Part shown: positions 1 to 12,313 of the stretch, one piece after another
Layout of the letters: the number at the start of each line of letters is the position of its first letter
Numbering within the stretch: the stretch's first letter is position 1
Source: Chionoecetes opilio
Taxonomy: Eukaryota; Arthropoda; Malacostraca; Decapoda; Majidae
Assembly (NCBI GenBank): GCA_016584305.1
Contig: JACEEZ010009492.1
Span: forward strand, 205,132 to 269,131
Reading direction: 5' to 3'
Length of the DNA stretch: 64,000 nucleotides
Program-made: the position numbers and the translations under genes
The notes under the pieces: generated by a model
What the model was told of the DNA's origin: nothing
Seen by the model: the letters and a program-made list of their open reading frames with translations, nothing else
The model's database searches: none

Positions 1-1
1 C

Positions 2-649
2 TCCTCCTCCTCCCCCGCTCCCTCGTCTTCTCCTTCCCCTGCTCCCTTTGCTCCCGTAAGGCGAGGAGCACGACGACCAACAGCAGTCAAGGCGCCCCTA
101 ACGATCAAAACTTACAATAGATTTCAGGTTCTTGGCGAAATGAAGGAAGACGTTCATGAGACCAGATTGATCGGGGACTCAATTCTCCGAGGACAACTGG
201 TGGAGTTTTGTGGTAGGGTCACGAGTGACAAAAGGAAGCGATTCTGTTTCCCAGGAGCAAGACTCGACGACATCACTGCAGCCTGCGATGACGTCACAAA
301 GAACACAAACGAAAACACTCTCTATGTCATCCATGCAGGAACAAACGACGTGTACAGTAGCGGATCTGAAGAAATTCTGGACAAGTACAGGAAGTTGATC
401 CGGAAATTCAAGACTAAAACTAATCATATCATTATTTCAGGAATTCTCCCCAGACAGAGGGCCAACTTTTTTTTTAACATAAGGGTTTTCAGCGAAAATA
501 ACCCGGGGGCTCTTTGTGCACAGGAAAAGGGAGACTTCCCAATTTTCGGGGATAATTTCTACGGGGATCCCTCCGGGTTGAGGTTCCATCCTATTTGGGG
601 AGACGGACCCACCTCAGCCCCGTGGGCCATGCACGATTGGCTCTGCTAA
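2..649 (+). pseudogene. CR1-like LINE ORF1 with SGNH/GDSL esterase domain (partial)
   Basis: The frame is open from the window edge, so the 5' end lies outside; the first ATG in this frame is at 140. The N-terminal part is Ser/Pro-rich and basic (about 45 residues before that ATG). An SGNH-hydrolase-type core follows: block I reads GDSILRG (nucleophile Ser), block III reads HAGTND, then IISGILPR. The part after about 465 keeps the expected order (a DNFY segment, then a G-L-R-F-H-P stretch where the catalytic D-x-x-H block is expected) but is distorted by homopolymer indels. Esterase domains of this kind are known in ORF1 proteins of CR1-clade non-LTR retrotransposons, where they are thought to act in RNP or membrane association. 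The downstream reverse transcriptase remains support a LINE rather than a cellular lipase. The domain call is firm; the exact C-terminus is not. Confidence 0.7.
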
Positions 650-3433
650 ATGATAGTTTTTTTTTTACAGATAAAAAAACGCGAGGGGGACGGCGGAAAA
701 GCAGCATCCCTTAAACCCCTTTCTTACCCCCAGCAACGCTGGTCACGTCCCTTTTTTCCGCAAATACTAATCAAAGTAACTAATAAAGCGCCCTAAAAAA
801 GTGGACCGTAGACGCCCTCCGGTAAACCCTCACGCAAGGTTCCAAAAACTATAAAGGGAAACTTAATTACTCTACACAAATGCCAGAACTATTTTAAAGG
901 TAACAAATTTTTAGCATACGTTTTTGCCGAAACGCCAGATTCGTCAGTATCCTGGAGTTGGGTCAACAAAAAAGATAAACATTTATTAGCTGAAATGCCA
1001 TTCCGGGCATAAGACTTTCCCAAAATTGTCGCACGCATAAGCGGGTGGAGGTGTCATTCTTTATTTTAAAGAAATTTGAAAGCAATCAAAATCGAAAAAG
1101 AAAACAAGACCCTTATGACTCGTCAAAACGCAAAGATTAAGCTAAAGGGTAAATTGCAAACTATTGGAAAAATATATCTCCTCCCAAAATCTTTGGAAGA
1201 AATTTTGTCTCCTTACGACGAATAAAGTCAGTTGTGAACAAAATAACGATCAATTATTTGGGGAATTTTACCTACCTCTATAAACTGGAATAAAATTCTG
1301 CGATGAAAAAGGTTGCGATTCTTGATAGGTGAACGAAGTATTTTTTAAATCAGTGGTCCGTGGCCTAAAAGGGATAATATATCCAGATTTGTTTTCCCTA
1401 CCGACATTGATCTTTTGATTACTGCTATATTTAACTTTGGCAAACAGTGTACAGGCTAATCGATGGGGGCATAAATTGCAAGTAAATCAAGAAAATGGGT
1501 TATTATCCCAAATTATAATAAGCAGATTTCACGAAGATCCAGGGTCTAACAAATTTTAAGGATTGACCTACTAAAGGGTAAAAACGCCGAACATGTGAAT
1601 GTATTCACTAATAAACTCCAATCGGGGGTGGAAAAAAGTTCCCATGGTAAGAAAACTTTGAATAACTAAACAACCCGTTGGATAATAATGAGATCCAAAC
1701 AAACCCTTGGCAGAAAGCGCCGAGCGTATAAATTTTAAAAAAGATCAAATGTAACTGCGATTCTAGAAAATAAAATACGTAAAACGTCGCTGAAAAGGAC
1801 AATTTAAATCTAAAAACCGAGTATAAGAAAAAATTGCAAAGGAACCCAAAAAAACCCCAAAAAGGTTCTTTCAAAAAGTTCGAAGTAAAAAAACGTCAAA
1901 ACAAGTATTGGACCACTAAAAGAAAATAATAATCTTGGAAATATAATAAAGTATGGCGTTCGTCTAAATAAATACTTTAATGGGGTATTTTTAAAAAGCG
2001 AAACTCCATTACCAGAACCAGTAAACAGTATGCAGGACTCGAAAGGGATAGACTGGTAATAGGAAGATAACAGTAGAAACGAAAATATCAAGTATTTGCT
2101 GAAAATTGACCCAGCAAAATCCGTGGGGGGGGACGAAAATTTTGCCGCACTCTTCGCAATGTCACAGTCAAATTTCGCTCCCATTAAAGATTATTTTCAA
2201 TAAATCGCTATGTGAAAAAAAAAGTTTTTCCCAGATGTGGAAAATTACTAATGTTTCACCAATTTCAAAAAAGGGAGTAAAGCTCGCAATAAAATTTTCG
2301 CCCAATTAGCTAACGTCCGTGATTGTTAAAATATTTGAAAAATATTGCGGGGTAAAAAAATGTCTTTTCTCGATGAAAATAAATCAATACTAAAATCCCA
2401 CATGGATTTCGAAAAAAAGATCCTGCTTAACAAACCCCTCGATTTTTTTTTAATGTCATTTATTCAAAATGGGACGCTAAATTCCTCGATGATTTTCACT
2501 AGTGGGGGCCTCAGGGGGCGGTCTTGGGTCCTACTCTTTTTTTTTGATATATACAACGTCTGGACTGCGGCTTTATCTAAATATCAAAATTTGCAAAGAC
2601 ACCAAAATTTGGCGTAAAACTAACTAGAGAAAACTGCGAAATCTACAAATGATCTCGACAACTATCAGTTGGATGTAAAAGGCTATTAAAAAACAATTCC
2701 GATAAATGTAAAATAATGCATATAGGCAAGATAAACCCCAAAAATAACTATCAAATGCAAAAAAAATGTTAAAAAGTACAGCAGGGAAAAAGGATCTAGG
2801 TGTCATCATCAGTAAAAGATCGAAAACCGTTCGCATTCTAGCTGCCTAAAAGGCAAATATGATGTTTGGGGTTTATTAAACGTAACTTTGAACATAAACT
2901 CCGAAAATAATGACACAATTTTCACGCCCTTGGGTTGGCCGACTTGGAAAATGCCTTCAAATTTTGTCGCCCTGTTTCGAAAAAATAAGCCAAAATTTAA
3001 TCATGCAAAGAAAGCAACCAAACAATTTCCTCTCTGCGAAATTCATCTTATGAAAAGGACTGCCGGGAAAATTAAAATGTTTTCCTTAAAGGGCGTAGAA
3101 CCGTGGGGGCTTGATAGAAAACCCTTTTAAAATCCTAAAGGTTTTGATTCATTAATCAGAGGACCATTCGAGTTTCCAACTCAATGACAACAAAAAATAA
3201 TGGGTTTTAAAAATAAAAGGTAACGTTGCATCACCGATCTCCGTAAAAAATTTTTTCAATGTTAAGTCGTTGTCGATGGAAAAAGTTACCCAAAAGTTGT
3301 CGAGCCCCACAAAAATACATTCAAAAACAACTTGAGCCACTGTAAAATAAATGGGGATTGATAGTGCGAATTCGTATCTAGTCCCCCGTATCGATTTGTT
3401 GTAGTGGTTGGTAGTTGTAGTTGTATTTTTCAT
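650..3433 (+). pseudogene. CR1-like LINE ORF2 (endonuclease/reverse transcriptase), heavily frameshifted
   Basis: No long frame is open, but reverse-transcriptase landmarks appear in order in shifting + frames. About 2230-2330 gives a P-I-x-K-K-G block, NFRPIS, then LTSVIVKIFEK after a one-base shift. About 2350-2450 has a degraded S-x-x-G-F-x-K block. About 2500-2550 resembles the SGVPQGSVLGP block. About 2690-2830 gives KCKIMHIGK and then KDLGVIIS. About 3000-3110 gives [13 protein letters not shown] and FKILK. About 3255-3310 carries FNV-type remnants of the conserved C-terminus. The last blocks match the second copy at 12690-13110, which is much cleaner. The 650-2200 part should hold the endonuclease but I cannot place its catalytic residues. 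The element is dead as written; how much is true decay and how much is consensus error cannot be told from one sequence. Confidence 0.65.
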
Positions 3434-3620
3434 ATCCTATCATTCTGCCTATGAAACTTTCCATGTTCCTATCCTCTTAGGGACATGGTATCATTTTCCA
3501 ACTGTTTTCTACAAGTATTGATAGTTAGTAGTATGTTTGTTCACAGATACCCTCGCTATGGACCATAGCTCCTGGGGTCTGTTCTCCATTAACCTATTAA
3601 CCTTTCCTGCTCCTCCTGCT
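3434..3620 (+). repeat. 3' UTR and tail of the first CR1-like LINE
   Basis: This stretch is closely similar to the reverse complement of 12435-12660: both contain CATATCCTATCATTCTGC, then a Val-Pro-Ile-Leu-like stretch, a GACATGGTAT block, and end in a short repeat of about 10 bp with a CTAT/TAAC theme. Short 3'-terminal repeats are typical of CR1-clade elements. It fixes the 3' end of the LINE that starts at the left window edge. Confidence 0.7.
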
Positions 3621-3720
3621 CCCCCCTCCTCCATTTTGCGTCCCAAATAATTATTTTTTCCCCCATTCCGATAATTACTAAGAACGTCTCTGCGCCCCCC
3701 TTCTCCCTAACCAAACTTTT

Positions 3721-4036
3721 AAAGAGAGAGAGAGAGAGAGGAGGAGAGAGGAAGAGAGAGAAGAGAGAGAGAGGAGAGAAGGAGAGAAAAAAGAGAGAGA
3801 CTGATTCTTTCACCTGGGCAGACCACACACATACACACACACACAACCACACACACACACATACGCACACCCCACCAAACCCCACACACACACACACATA
3901 AGATAAAAACCGGGGTGTATCATTTTAAAGATAATATTTTTTCATAACAACGAAAAGGAATGATGCGGGAGGTTTTGAGGGGGGGAGGGGGAAGGGGGGA
4001 GGAGGAGGAGGAGGAGGAGGAGGAGGAGGAGGACAT
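3721..4036. repeat. GA-, CA- and AGG-rich microsatellites
   Basis: A (GA)n-rich tract lies at about 3721-3800, a (CA)n tract at about 3830-3900, and a (GGA)n tract at about 3995-4032. Translations of this region are low complexity and are not genes. Confidence 0.85.
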
Positions 4037-4179
4037 CGATTATTCAACCTGGACAAGATAATTTCCAATCATTTAAATTCCAATCGCAAGAAAATGTATT
4101 GGATGGAAATAAGCAAGAGGAGGAAAGATTACAAACATCCTGTTCTTGTTGTTACCTTCAAGAAACTGTGAGGCAGAAA

Positions 4180-4183
4180 CCAG

Positions 4184-4229
<46 letters not shown>

Positions 4230-5960
4230 GCACTCTTTCTCTCTCTTTCTCTCTCGCTCTATTTTTCTATCTTTCTCTCAGTTTCTCTATCTCCCTTTCC
4301 CTCTTTCATTCTCTCTCTCACTATTTCTCTCTCTCACTATTTCTCTCTCTCACTGTTTCTCTCTCTCACTGCTTTCTCTCTCTCACTGTTTCTCTCTCTC
4401 TCTGTTTCTCTCTCTCTCTGTTTCTCTCTCTCACTGTTTCTCTCTCACTGTTTCTCTCTCTCACTTTCTCTCTCTCTCACTGTTTCTCTCTCACTGTTTC
4501 TCTCTCTCACTGTTTCTCTCTCTCTCACTGTTTCTCTCTCTCTCACTGTTTCTCTCTCTCTCACTGTTTCTCTCTCTCTCACTATTTCTCTCTCTCACTA
4601 TTTCTCTCTCACTATTTCTCTCTCTCACTGTTTCTCTCTCTCTCACTGTTTCTCTCTCTCTCACTGTTTCTCTCTCTCACTGTTTCTCTCTCTCTCACTA
4701 TTTCTCTCTCACTATTTCTCTCTCTCTCACTATTTCTCTCGCACTGTTTCTCTCTCCACGTTTTCTCTCTCCACTGTTTCTCCTTTCACTATTTCTCTTT
4801 TCTCATGTTTTTCCTTCAGTTTCTCTCTTCTCAGTTTCTCTTCTCTCATGTTTCTCTCTCCTCACTGTTTCCCCTTCTCTCCTTTTTCTTCTCTTCACTT
4901 TTTCTCTCTCTCTCATTTTTCTCTCTCTCTCATATTTCTCTCTCTCTCATGTTTCCTCTCTCTCATGTTTCTCTCTCTCTCACGTTTCTCTCTCTTCAAT
5001 TTTTCTTTTCTCTCATTTTCTCCTCTCACATTTCTCTCTCTCACTTTTTCTCTCTCTCTCATGTTTCTCCCTCTCACTTTTTCTCTTTCTCCACTTTTTC
5101 TCTCTTCTCATGTTCTCTCTCCCATTTTGTTTTTTCCTCTCTCATATTCTCTTCTCTCACTTTTTCTTCTCTCACGTTTCCTCTCTTCACTTTTTCTCCT
5201 CCCCCACTGTTTCTCTCTCTACTGTTTCTCTCTTCCCCTATTTCTCTCTTCACTTTTTTCTCTCTCCACTTTTTCTCTCTCTCTCAGTTTCTCTCCTCTC
5301 ACTTTTTCTCTCTCTCTCACTGTTTCTCTCTCCCACTGTTTCCTCTTTTCACTTTTTTCTTCTCTCTCACTTTTTCTCTCTCTCACTATTTCCTCCTCAC
5401 TGTTTCTCTCTCCCCATGTTTCCTCTCTCATGTTTCTTCTTCACTGTTTCCTCTCTCTACTGTTTCTCTCTCTCTCACGTTTTTCTCCACTTTTTCTCTC
5501 TCTCACATTTCTCTCTCATATTTTCTCTTTCACTATTTCTTTTTCTCTCACTTTCTCTTCTCTCACTGTTTCTTCCTCTCACTTTTTCTCTCCACTTTTT
5601 CTCTCTTCACTTTTTCTCCCTCTCACTATTCTCTTTCTCTCACTGTTTTCTCTTCTCATGTTCTCTTCTCTCACTTTTTCTCTCCTCTCACGGTTTCTCT
5701 CTCTCACTTTCTTTTCTCTCAATTCTCTTTTTTCCACTTTTTCTCTCTCTCATTCGTATCTTTATCCTTTTCTCTCTTCTATCTTTCAGTCTCCTCTTCT
5801 CTCTGATATCTCTCTCTATCTCTCTTTTTTTCTCTCATTCTCTCTTTTTTCTCTCTCTTTCTCCTTTTTCACCCCCTCTTTTCTCTCTCTCCCTTTCTTC
5901 TCCCCTTCTCTCTTCTCCTCTTCCCTCTCTCTCCTCTCCTCTTTTCTCTCACACACAAAA
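4180..5960. repeat. Polypyrimidine minisatellite (TTTCTCTCTCTCACTG-like units)
   Basis: About 1.8 kb of C/T-only DNA on the + strand punctuated by CACTG, CATG or CACTA. The first 50 bases are pure (CT)n. From about 4320 the repeat settles into units of 14-20 bp of the form TTTCTCTCTCTCACTG, which degrade towards 5960. All three + frames stay open for hundreds of codons and translate to Ser/Leu/Phe repeats; this follows from composition and is not evidence of coding. Long purine/pyrimidine tracts of this kind can adopt triplex (H-DNA) structure. Confidence 0.9.
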
Positions 5961-6477
5961 AAAACAGGATATGTTTGGGATCCTTTGTTGTGATCGCCTA
6001 TTTAAACAAAAAGTAACAACAACAAAGATACTAAGAAAGATACCAAAGAACACTAAGTAATTTTTGAAGAAAAGGGAAAAAAAAAGTGTAAGAGGGGAAT
6101 GACCTTTTTCGCTTCCAAAAAAAATAACTACCCCAAATAAGAAGGAGTTTGATAGGTAGGTTTATGGGAAGCAACTTTTTTCTCATAAAAAAAAAACGAA
6201 GATCCAAAAAAAAAAGTTTTGGAAGTCAGAGAGTAAATTTTATTTATCACCGCAAAAACACGAAGTGAAAAAATTAAACAAACTTTGAAAATAAATGAAA
6301 AAAAGGGAAAGAAAAAACTAATTTGGTACGATTTCAACCACTCGTTTTTTCCCTGTTTGTTTTTCCCGAATGCTTTGATAGAAAAACGGAATAGCAGGGA
6401 AAAACAAGGAAAAACAAGCAGCCAGGATATTCAAAACTTATATTCAAAATGATAAAAAACAGGATGACCATACACGT

Positions 6478-6770
6478 TTTGAGAGGAGAGAGAGAAGAGA
6501 GAGAAGGGGGAAAGGGGAAAGGGAAAGGGGGGGGAGAGAGAGAGAGAAAGGGGGGGTGGGAAAAAAGGAGAGAGAGAGAGAGAGAAAATCCAAACAATTC
6601 AATATATGAAAAAAATAAATTTTTCTTAAACACACACAACACACACTACCCAAAAGACGCGCGCCCCCAAAAAACACAACAAGACACGAAAAATAGACAA
6701 AGACACAACATCAAAAAAGGGACACCCCATACACAAAACAACCAACACCACACACACATGCACCCCCACA
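6478..6770. repeat. GA-rich then CA-rich low-complexity tract
   Basis: (GA)n and G-run DNA spans about 6480-6590, followed by a CA-rich tract with many short homopolymer runs to about 6770. No gene is visible. Confidence 0.75.
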
Positions 6771-7069
6771 AGACTACAAATATAGATATCTCTTCATGTG
6801 TTACGATCAAACCCGCGCGAACAACGTTCAGTGGCGGAAATAACGTTTTTTAGGCCCCTCTTCTCGTACAGTAACAACATTGATACACTAGAAATATGGG
6901 CTGCTCCCTTAAGATGTATCAAACCTACACCCACAGAGCCATCTAGGGAGTATTACTAACTTGCAGCCAAAAACACGATAATAAAGAAAAAATCAAAAAA
7001 AACATAACTGAAGGGTTTAAAGGTATAGAAAATATGTTAATTCGGTCTTTTGATGACTTAATTCAATTC
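6771..7069. other. No gene recognised
   Basis: AT-rich single-copy-looking sequence with frequent homopolymer runs. I see no ORF, RNA gene or repeat boundary that I can support. Confidence 0.5.
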
Positions 7070-7260
7070 TTAAAACATAAGAACATAAGAAAATAAGGAA
7101 GCTAAAAAAAAGCTGCGGGGCCCTACACGAGGTAGTTTATTACTTAACATACATCCCCCTTTCATCCCCACCCATAAACGCCCAGCCTTTTTAAAGCTCC
7201 TATTGACCCCCCCAAAACTACCTAAACGCTGGTCCTTTCCAACATTTATCACCATGTTGA
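7070..7260 (-). repeat. LINE 3' tail (CR1-type, AACATAAG repeat end)
   Basis: The left edge carries short repeats of the type ACATAAGAACATAAGAAAAT followed by AAGGAAGCT and a CTACACGAGGTAG block. The same string occurs at 54645-54715. Read on the - strand it ends in a TTCTTATG-type microsatellite, as CR1-clade LINE 3' ends do. The remaining bases up to 7260 are the adjoining degraded 3' region. Confidence 0.6.
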
Positions 7261-7319
7261 ATATTTTTTCCCTTTTTTCTTTTAAATCTATGCTTTCCTT
7301 TTAAACCCGTGACTTCTTT

Positions 7320-7862
7320 TTGTACCCCAATTACTAGCTGTAAATCAAGCATTGTATAGACCATATCTCCCAACCTGGGGGGAAAATTTCGGAAATTTTA
7401 AAGGGGGGAAATTTTACCCTGAGGGACTAAATTACTAGCATTTAGTCGACAAAAAAAATTACGTCTTAGAATGGGCTTTTGACTTTTCTCAAGTCTATAT
7501 AGATATACTTTTTAGAAGATAGGTTTAAGTAACTTGTTTATTAACCAAGTCAATTTTGTGTTTTGGTATTTTTGTTACATGAAGGGGGAGACCGAATGGT
7601 TAACGGTTAAAGGGGGAAAAACCGCAGAAAAAAGGTTTGGGGAGCCACTGCTAGAGACTTGGACGGGCCACCCTAGAAGTATAAATTGTACCCAGTTTAC
7701 ATCTAGAAAAGGGACATCTAGACATCGAACAAAATTTGGCCTCCCCCTTTTTTTTTTTTATTTTTTTCCTTTACTGTCTTTTTTAGGGACTGGCAACTAA
7801 GGGGCCTTTGTGTTACCCATTTTTGTTGTCCCCTTGGGCCAGTTCCTTGTAAAAAAAAAAAA
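7320..7862 (+). repeat. 3' end of a LINE of the family seen at 56497-60085, with poly-A
   Basis: The segment 7720-7862 matches the 3' UTR at 59975-60090: TTTACTGTCTTTTTT, GGACTGGCAACTAAG, GGCTTTGTGTTACCC, then TTGGGCCAGTTCCTTGT and a poly-A of about 18. The 7320-7720 part sits where the RT C-terminus should be, but it is too damaged to read reliably. Confidence 0.6.
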
Positions 7863-8880
7863 AAAAAACGACTAAGAAGTATGGAAAATAGAGAAGAACA
7901 AAATATGTATATACTAGTGATTATTTGGAATCAAATTTTTTTGAAATACTTTTTTTCACAGAACAGATTGTATATAGTACGAAATATATTATCAAATGTT
8001 ACAATAACCTTGCCCTAAGTATAAATTTTGACAGGAGAAAGTATTTTTTTTTTAGCCGTGACTGCGGGAACCTGATGATTTTTTGTTTATATGATTAAGA
8101 AAAAAGCATGACCATTATTGAAAAAAACAAAAGTTTACCCTTTTTTTCCCCCCTCCTCTCTCTCTCTCTCTCTCCTCTCTCTATCAAACCCCAATACTTA
8201 AAACGAAATTTGTATTAACAATTTTCAAGCGAAGGAGAAGAAATCTGTGCGATAAATGTCATGATAAATTGGAGCATTGGAAATGGTCTATCAGAGTGAT
8301 AATAAGTGCGGTTTCAACACCGCACACGGCTGCCTCACATTCTTATCGCCCAGATTAGATCAAAAAAAGGGAAAAAAAATGATATCAAAAGTCTCACAAC
8401 GGATGAAAGCTATTTAGGGCGTTATCCGATCAACGCATAGTACACCCTTTAAGCACAATGAAGAACTACATATCGTCACACCATAAGAAACGTCAAAAGT
8501 AATTTTTTCTACTTTTAGGGAAAAACAAAAAAAATTTCCTCATTTCTTCATTTGATATAAAATCCATTGCTTATCCCATATATTGTAGACCATTTCAAAC
8601 CCACACATGACATGACGACTAACCAATAGACGCGCCACAGGATCAAAAATTTATTGAGGCAAAAAACCAGAAATTTCCGAAAATGACTTAGGCATTTTTT
8701 TTTGAGGGTGCGAATTTAAAGAGTACAACTTTTTTTTTTAAGGGGAAAACGCGAGTATTTAAAAAACTTAACTATTTTGTAATTTGTGTTAGTTTTTAAT
8801 CGATTTGAGCTTACAAAACCCCACAACGAATGTTTACAAATATTGATATTATGTTGGGGTTTGGTGGTAGTGTGTATGTT
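7863..8880. other. AT-rich intergenic DNA, no gene recognised
   Basis: Includes a short (CT)n tract at 8155-8183 and a perfect 7-bp-stem hairpin at 8306-8325 (GTGCGGT, loop TTCAAC, ACCGCAC). The hairpin resembles a tRNA T-arm with one extra loop base, but no convincing D-arm, anticodon arm or acceptor pairing is visible, so I do not call a tRNA. Nothing else is supported. Confidence 0.5.
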
Positions 8881-8884
8881 TTGG

Positions 8885-11745
8885 GTTAAAATAGTGGAAA
8901 AACAGGAAACCTTACTAAAAACATCGCGGTGGATAGACAGATGTATAATAGTGGATAAAACATGGAAATTTATAAAAAACACGCGGGGGGGTAATAGACA
9001 GATTATAATAGTGGGAAAAAAATGGAAATTTACTAAAAAAAACGCGGTGGAATAGCAGAGATAATAGTGGAAAAACATGGGAAATCTTTCTAAAAACATC
9101 GCGGTGGGAAAGACGATTTTTAATAGTGGATAAAACATGGAAATTTACTAAAAAAAATCCGGGGGTAAAGACAATGTATAATAGTGGATAAAACATGGAA
9201 ACCTTTAAAAACATCCGGTGGGAATAGACAGATGTTAATAGGGAAAAAACATGGAAAAACTTACTAAAAAATCCGGTGGTAATAGACAGATGTATAATAG
9301 TGGTAAAACATGGGGAAAACTACTAAAAACATCGCGGTGGTAATAGGGGCAGATGTATAATAGTGGATAAAACATGGAAATCTTACTAAAAACATCGCGG
9401 TGGGAATAGACAGATGTATAATATTTAAAAAAAAATGGAAATCTTTCAAAAACATCGGGTGGTAAAAGACAGATGTATAATAGTGGATAAAAAAGGAAAA
9501 CCCTTTTAAAAAACATCGCGGTGGAATAGACAGAGATAAATGGATAAAACAGGAAAAATTTCTAAAAAAAATCGCGGTGGAAAAGGGCAGATGTATAATG
9601 TGGGTAAAAAAATGGAAATTACTAAAAAAATCGCGGGGTAAAAGACAGGTATAATAGTGGATAAAACATGGAAACCTTTCTAAAAAATCGCGGTGGTAAT
9701 AGACAGAGTATAACGTGGATAAAAAATGGAACCTTTTAAAAACATCGCGGTGGAAAACAGAGTTTAAAAAGTGGATAAAAAGGAAACCCTTTTAAAAACA
9801 TCGCCGGGGGTTTAAAAGACAGAGTATAAAAGTGGAAAAAAACAGGAAATTACTAAAAAAATCGCGGTGGAAAGACAGATGTAAATAGGGATTTAAAAAA
9901 TGGAAATTTACTAAAAAAAATCCGGGGGGTAATAGACAGATGTAAATAGTGGATAAAAAAAATGGAAAAAATTACTAAAAAAAATCGCGGTGGGAATGAC
10001 AAGTATAAAAGGGATAAACATGGAAACTTTCTAAAAAACATCGCGGTGGGAATAGGACGATATAATAGGGATTTAAAAAATGGAAATCTTTCTAAAAAAT
10101 GCGGGGGGTAAAGACAGAGTAAAATGGATTTAAAAAAATGGGAAACCCCACAAAAACATCGCGGGGTAAAAAGAAGATGTATAAAGTGGATAAAACAGGA
10201 AATTTACTAAAAAAAATCGCGGGGTGGTTAAAGACAGATGTAAATGTGGATAAAAAAAGGAAATCTTTCTAAAAAAATGCGGTGGTAATAGACGAGTAAA
10301 TAGGGAAAAACATGGAAATCTTACTAAAAACACGCGGTGGTAAAGACAGAGTATAATAGTGGATAAAAAATGGAAACCTTACTAAAAACATCGCGGTGGT
10401 AATAGACAGAGTATAAGTGGATAAAACATGGAAACCTTTTCTAAAAACATCGCGGTGGTAATAACAGATGTATAATAGGGATTAAAAAAAATGGAAACTT
10501 TCTAAAAAAACATCGCGGTGGGGAAAGAAAAGATAAAAAGTGGATAAAAAAAATGGAAATCTTACTAAAACATCCGGTGGTAATAGACAGATGTATAAAA
10601 GTGGAAAAAAACAGGAAATCTTTTCTAAAAACACGCGGTGGAAAAACAGAGTTAAAAAGTGGATAAAACATGGAAACCCTTTCAAAACATCGCTTTGGGG
10701 GTAATAGACAGTGTAAATAGTGGATAAAACAGGAAATTACTAAAAACATGCGGTGGTAATAGACAGAGTTAATAGTGGATAAAACATGGAAACCCTTTCA
10801 AAAACATCGCGGTGGAATAGACAGATGTATAATAGTGGATAAAACATGGAAATTTTTAAAAACATCGCGGGGAAAGACAGATGTATAATAGTGGAAAAAA
10901 TGGAAACTTACTAAAAAATCGCGGTGGTAATAGACAGTGTATAATAGTGGGAAAAAAAAAATGGAAATCTTACTAAAAACATCGCGGTGGTAATAGAAGA
11001 TGTAAATAGGGATAAAACATGGAAAATTTTCTAAAAAAATCGCCGGGGGGGTAATAGACAGATGATAAAAGTGGATTTAAAAAAATGGAAACTTTTCTAA
11101 AACATCGCGGTGGTAAAAGACGATGTAAATAGTGGAAAAAAAAAAATGGAAACCTTACTAAAAAACATCGCGGTGGTAATGAAGATGTATAATATGGATA
11201 AAAAAAATGGAAACTTACTAAAAACATCGCGGTGGTAATAGACAGATGTATAATAGTGGATAAAAATGGAAATCTTACTAAAAACATCGCGGGGTAAAAA
11301 GATGTATAAAGGGTTTAAAAACATGGAAAATTTCTAAAAACATCGCCCCGGGGGGGGTAATAGAAGAGTATAATAGTGGATAAAACATGGAAATCTTACT
11401 AAAAACATCGCGGTGGTAATAGAAGATGTAAATAGTGGATAAAACATGGAAACTTTCTAAAAAAAGCCCCCCCCCCTGGTAATAGCAGATGATAAAGTGG
11501 AAAAACATGGAAAACCTTACAAAAAAATCGCGGTGGAATAGACAGTGTATAATAGTGGATAAAACATGGAAAATTTTTAAAAACCGCGGTGGAATAGACG
11601 AGATAATAGTGGGTAAAACATGGAAATTACTAAAAACATCGCGGTGGTAATAACAGATGTATAAAGTGGATTTAAAAAATGGAAACCCTTTTCTAAAAAA
11701 ACGCGGTCGGAAAAACAACCCTATAATAGGGGGGAACCCCCGAAA
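8885..11745. repeat. 61-bp minisatellite, about 46 copies
   Basis: The modal unit contains AATAGACAGATGTATAATAG, TGGATAAAACATGGAAATCT, TACTAAAAACATCGCGGTGG in tandem (about 61 bp). Nearly every copy differs by one- or two-base indels, mostly in homopolymers (for example ATCGCGGTGG versus ATCCGGTGG versus ATCGCGGGG), and by loss of single bases. Reading frames on the - strand are Phe/Pro/His-rich shadows of the repeat. The copy number is an estimate from length. Confidence 0.92.
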
Positions 11746-12120
11746 CCTACCAAAAAACAACCAAAACAGAAAAAAAACAGGGAAAACCAAAACACGCCGG
11801 GGGAAAAACCAAAAAGGGAAAAAAAAAGAAACCACCAAAAAACACCAAAAAAAAAAAAAAAAAGGAAAACACAAAAACACAACCAAAAAAAAAAAAAACA
11901 AAACACAAAAACACGAAAAGAAAAAAGGGGAAAAAAAAACACAAAAAACACCCGTTGCTGAAGAGTAAAAAAAACGGAAATTTAAAACTCGGGGAAAGAA
12001 AAGGGGTGTTTATATGTGATCAAACAAAAGGGAGAAATTTCAAAAAATTTTTTTTTTTACGAATAATTTGGCAAAAAATAAAATTTTAATTTAAAAGGGG
12101 GTAATAGGCAAGGTTGTGGT
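11746..12120. repeat. A-rich degenerate low-complexity DNA
   Basis: A-rich DNA with many A-runs of 8-17 continues from the end of the minisatellite. No gene or recognisable repeat family is visible. Confidence 0.7.
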
Positions 12121-12224
12121 TTTAAAATGGTTTTATAAAGGTGAAGAAGAGGGGAAAAAGGTGGGGTAAAAGGAATTCAAAAAACCTAACCCACCCCAAT
12201 TTACACCCCCTTTGTTTCTCCTTT

Positions 12225-12235
12225 TCCCCCCCCCT

Positions 12236-12313
<78 letters not shown>

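Noticed and set aside
4099..6060. Open frames of over 600 codons rich in Ser, Leu and Phe
   Set aside because: They translate a strand-pure pyrimidine minisatellite in all three frames at once; composition explains the lack of stops.
8306..8325. Possible tRNA (T-arm-like hairpin with TTCAAC loop)
   Set aside because: No matching acceptor, D or anticodon arms could be placed around it, and the loop has an extra base.
8885..11745. Possible CRISPR array (regular repeat of 61 bp)
   Set aside because: There are no distinct spacers: the whole unit repeats. The context is animal nuclear DNA.
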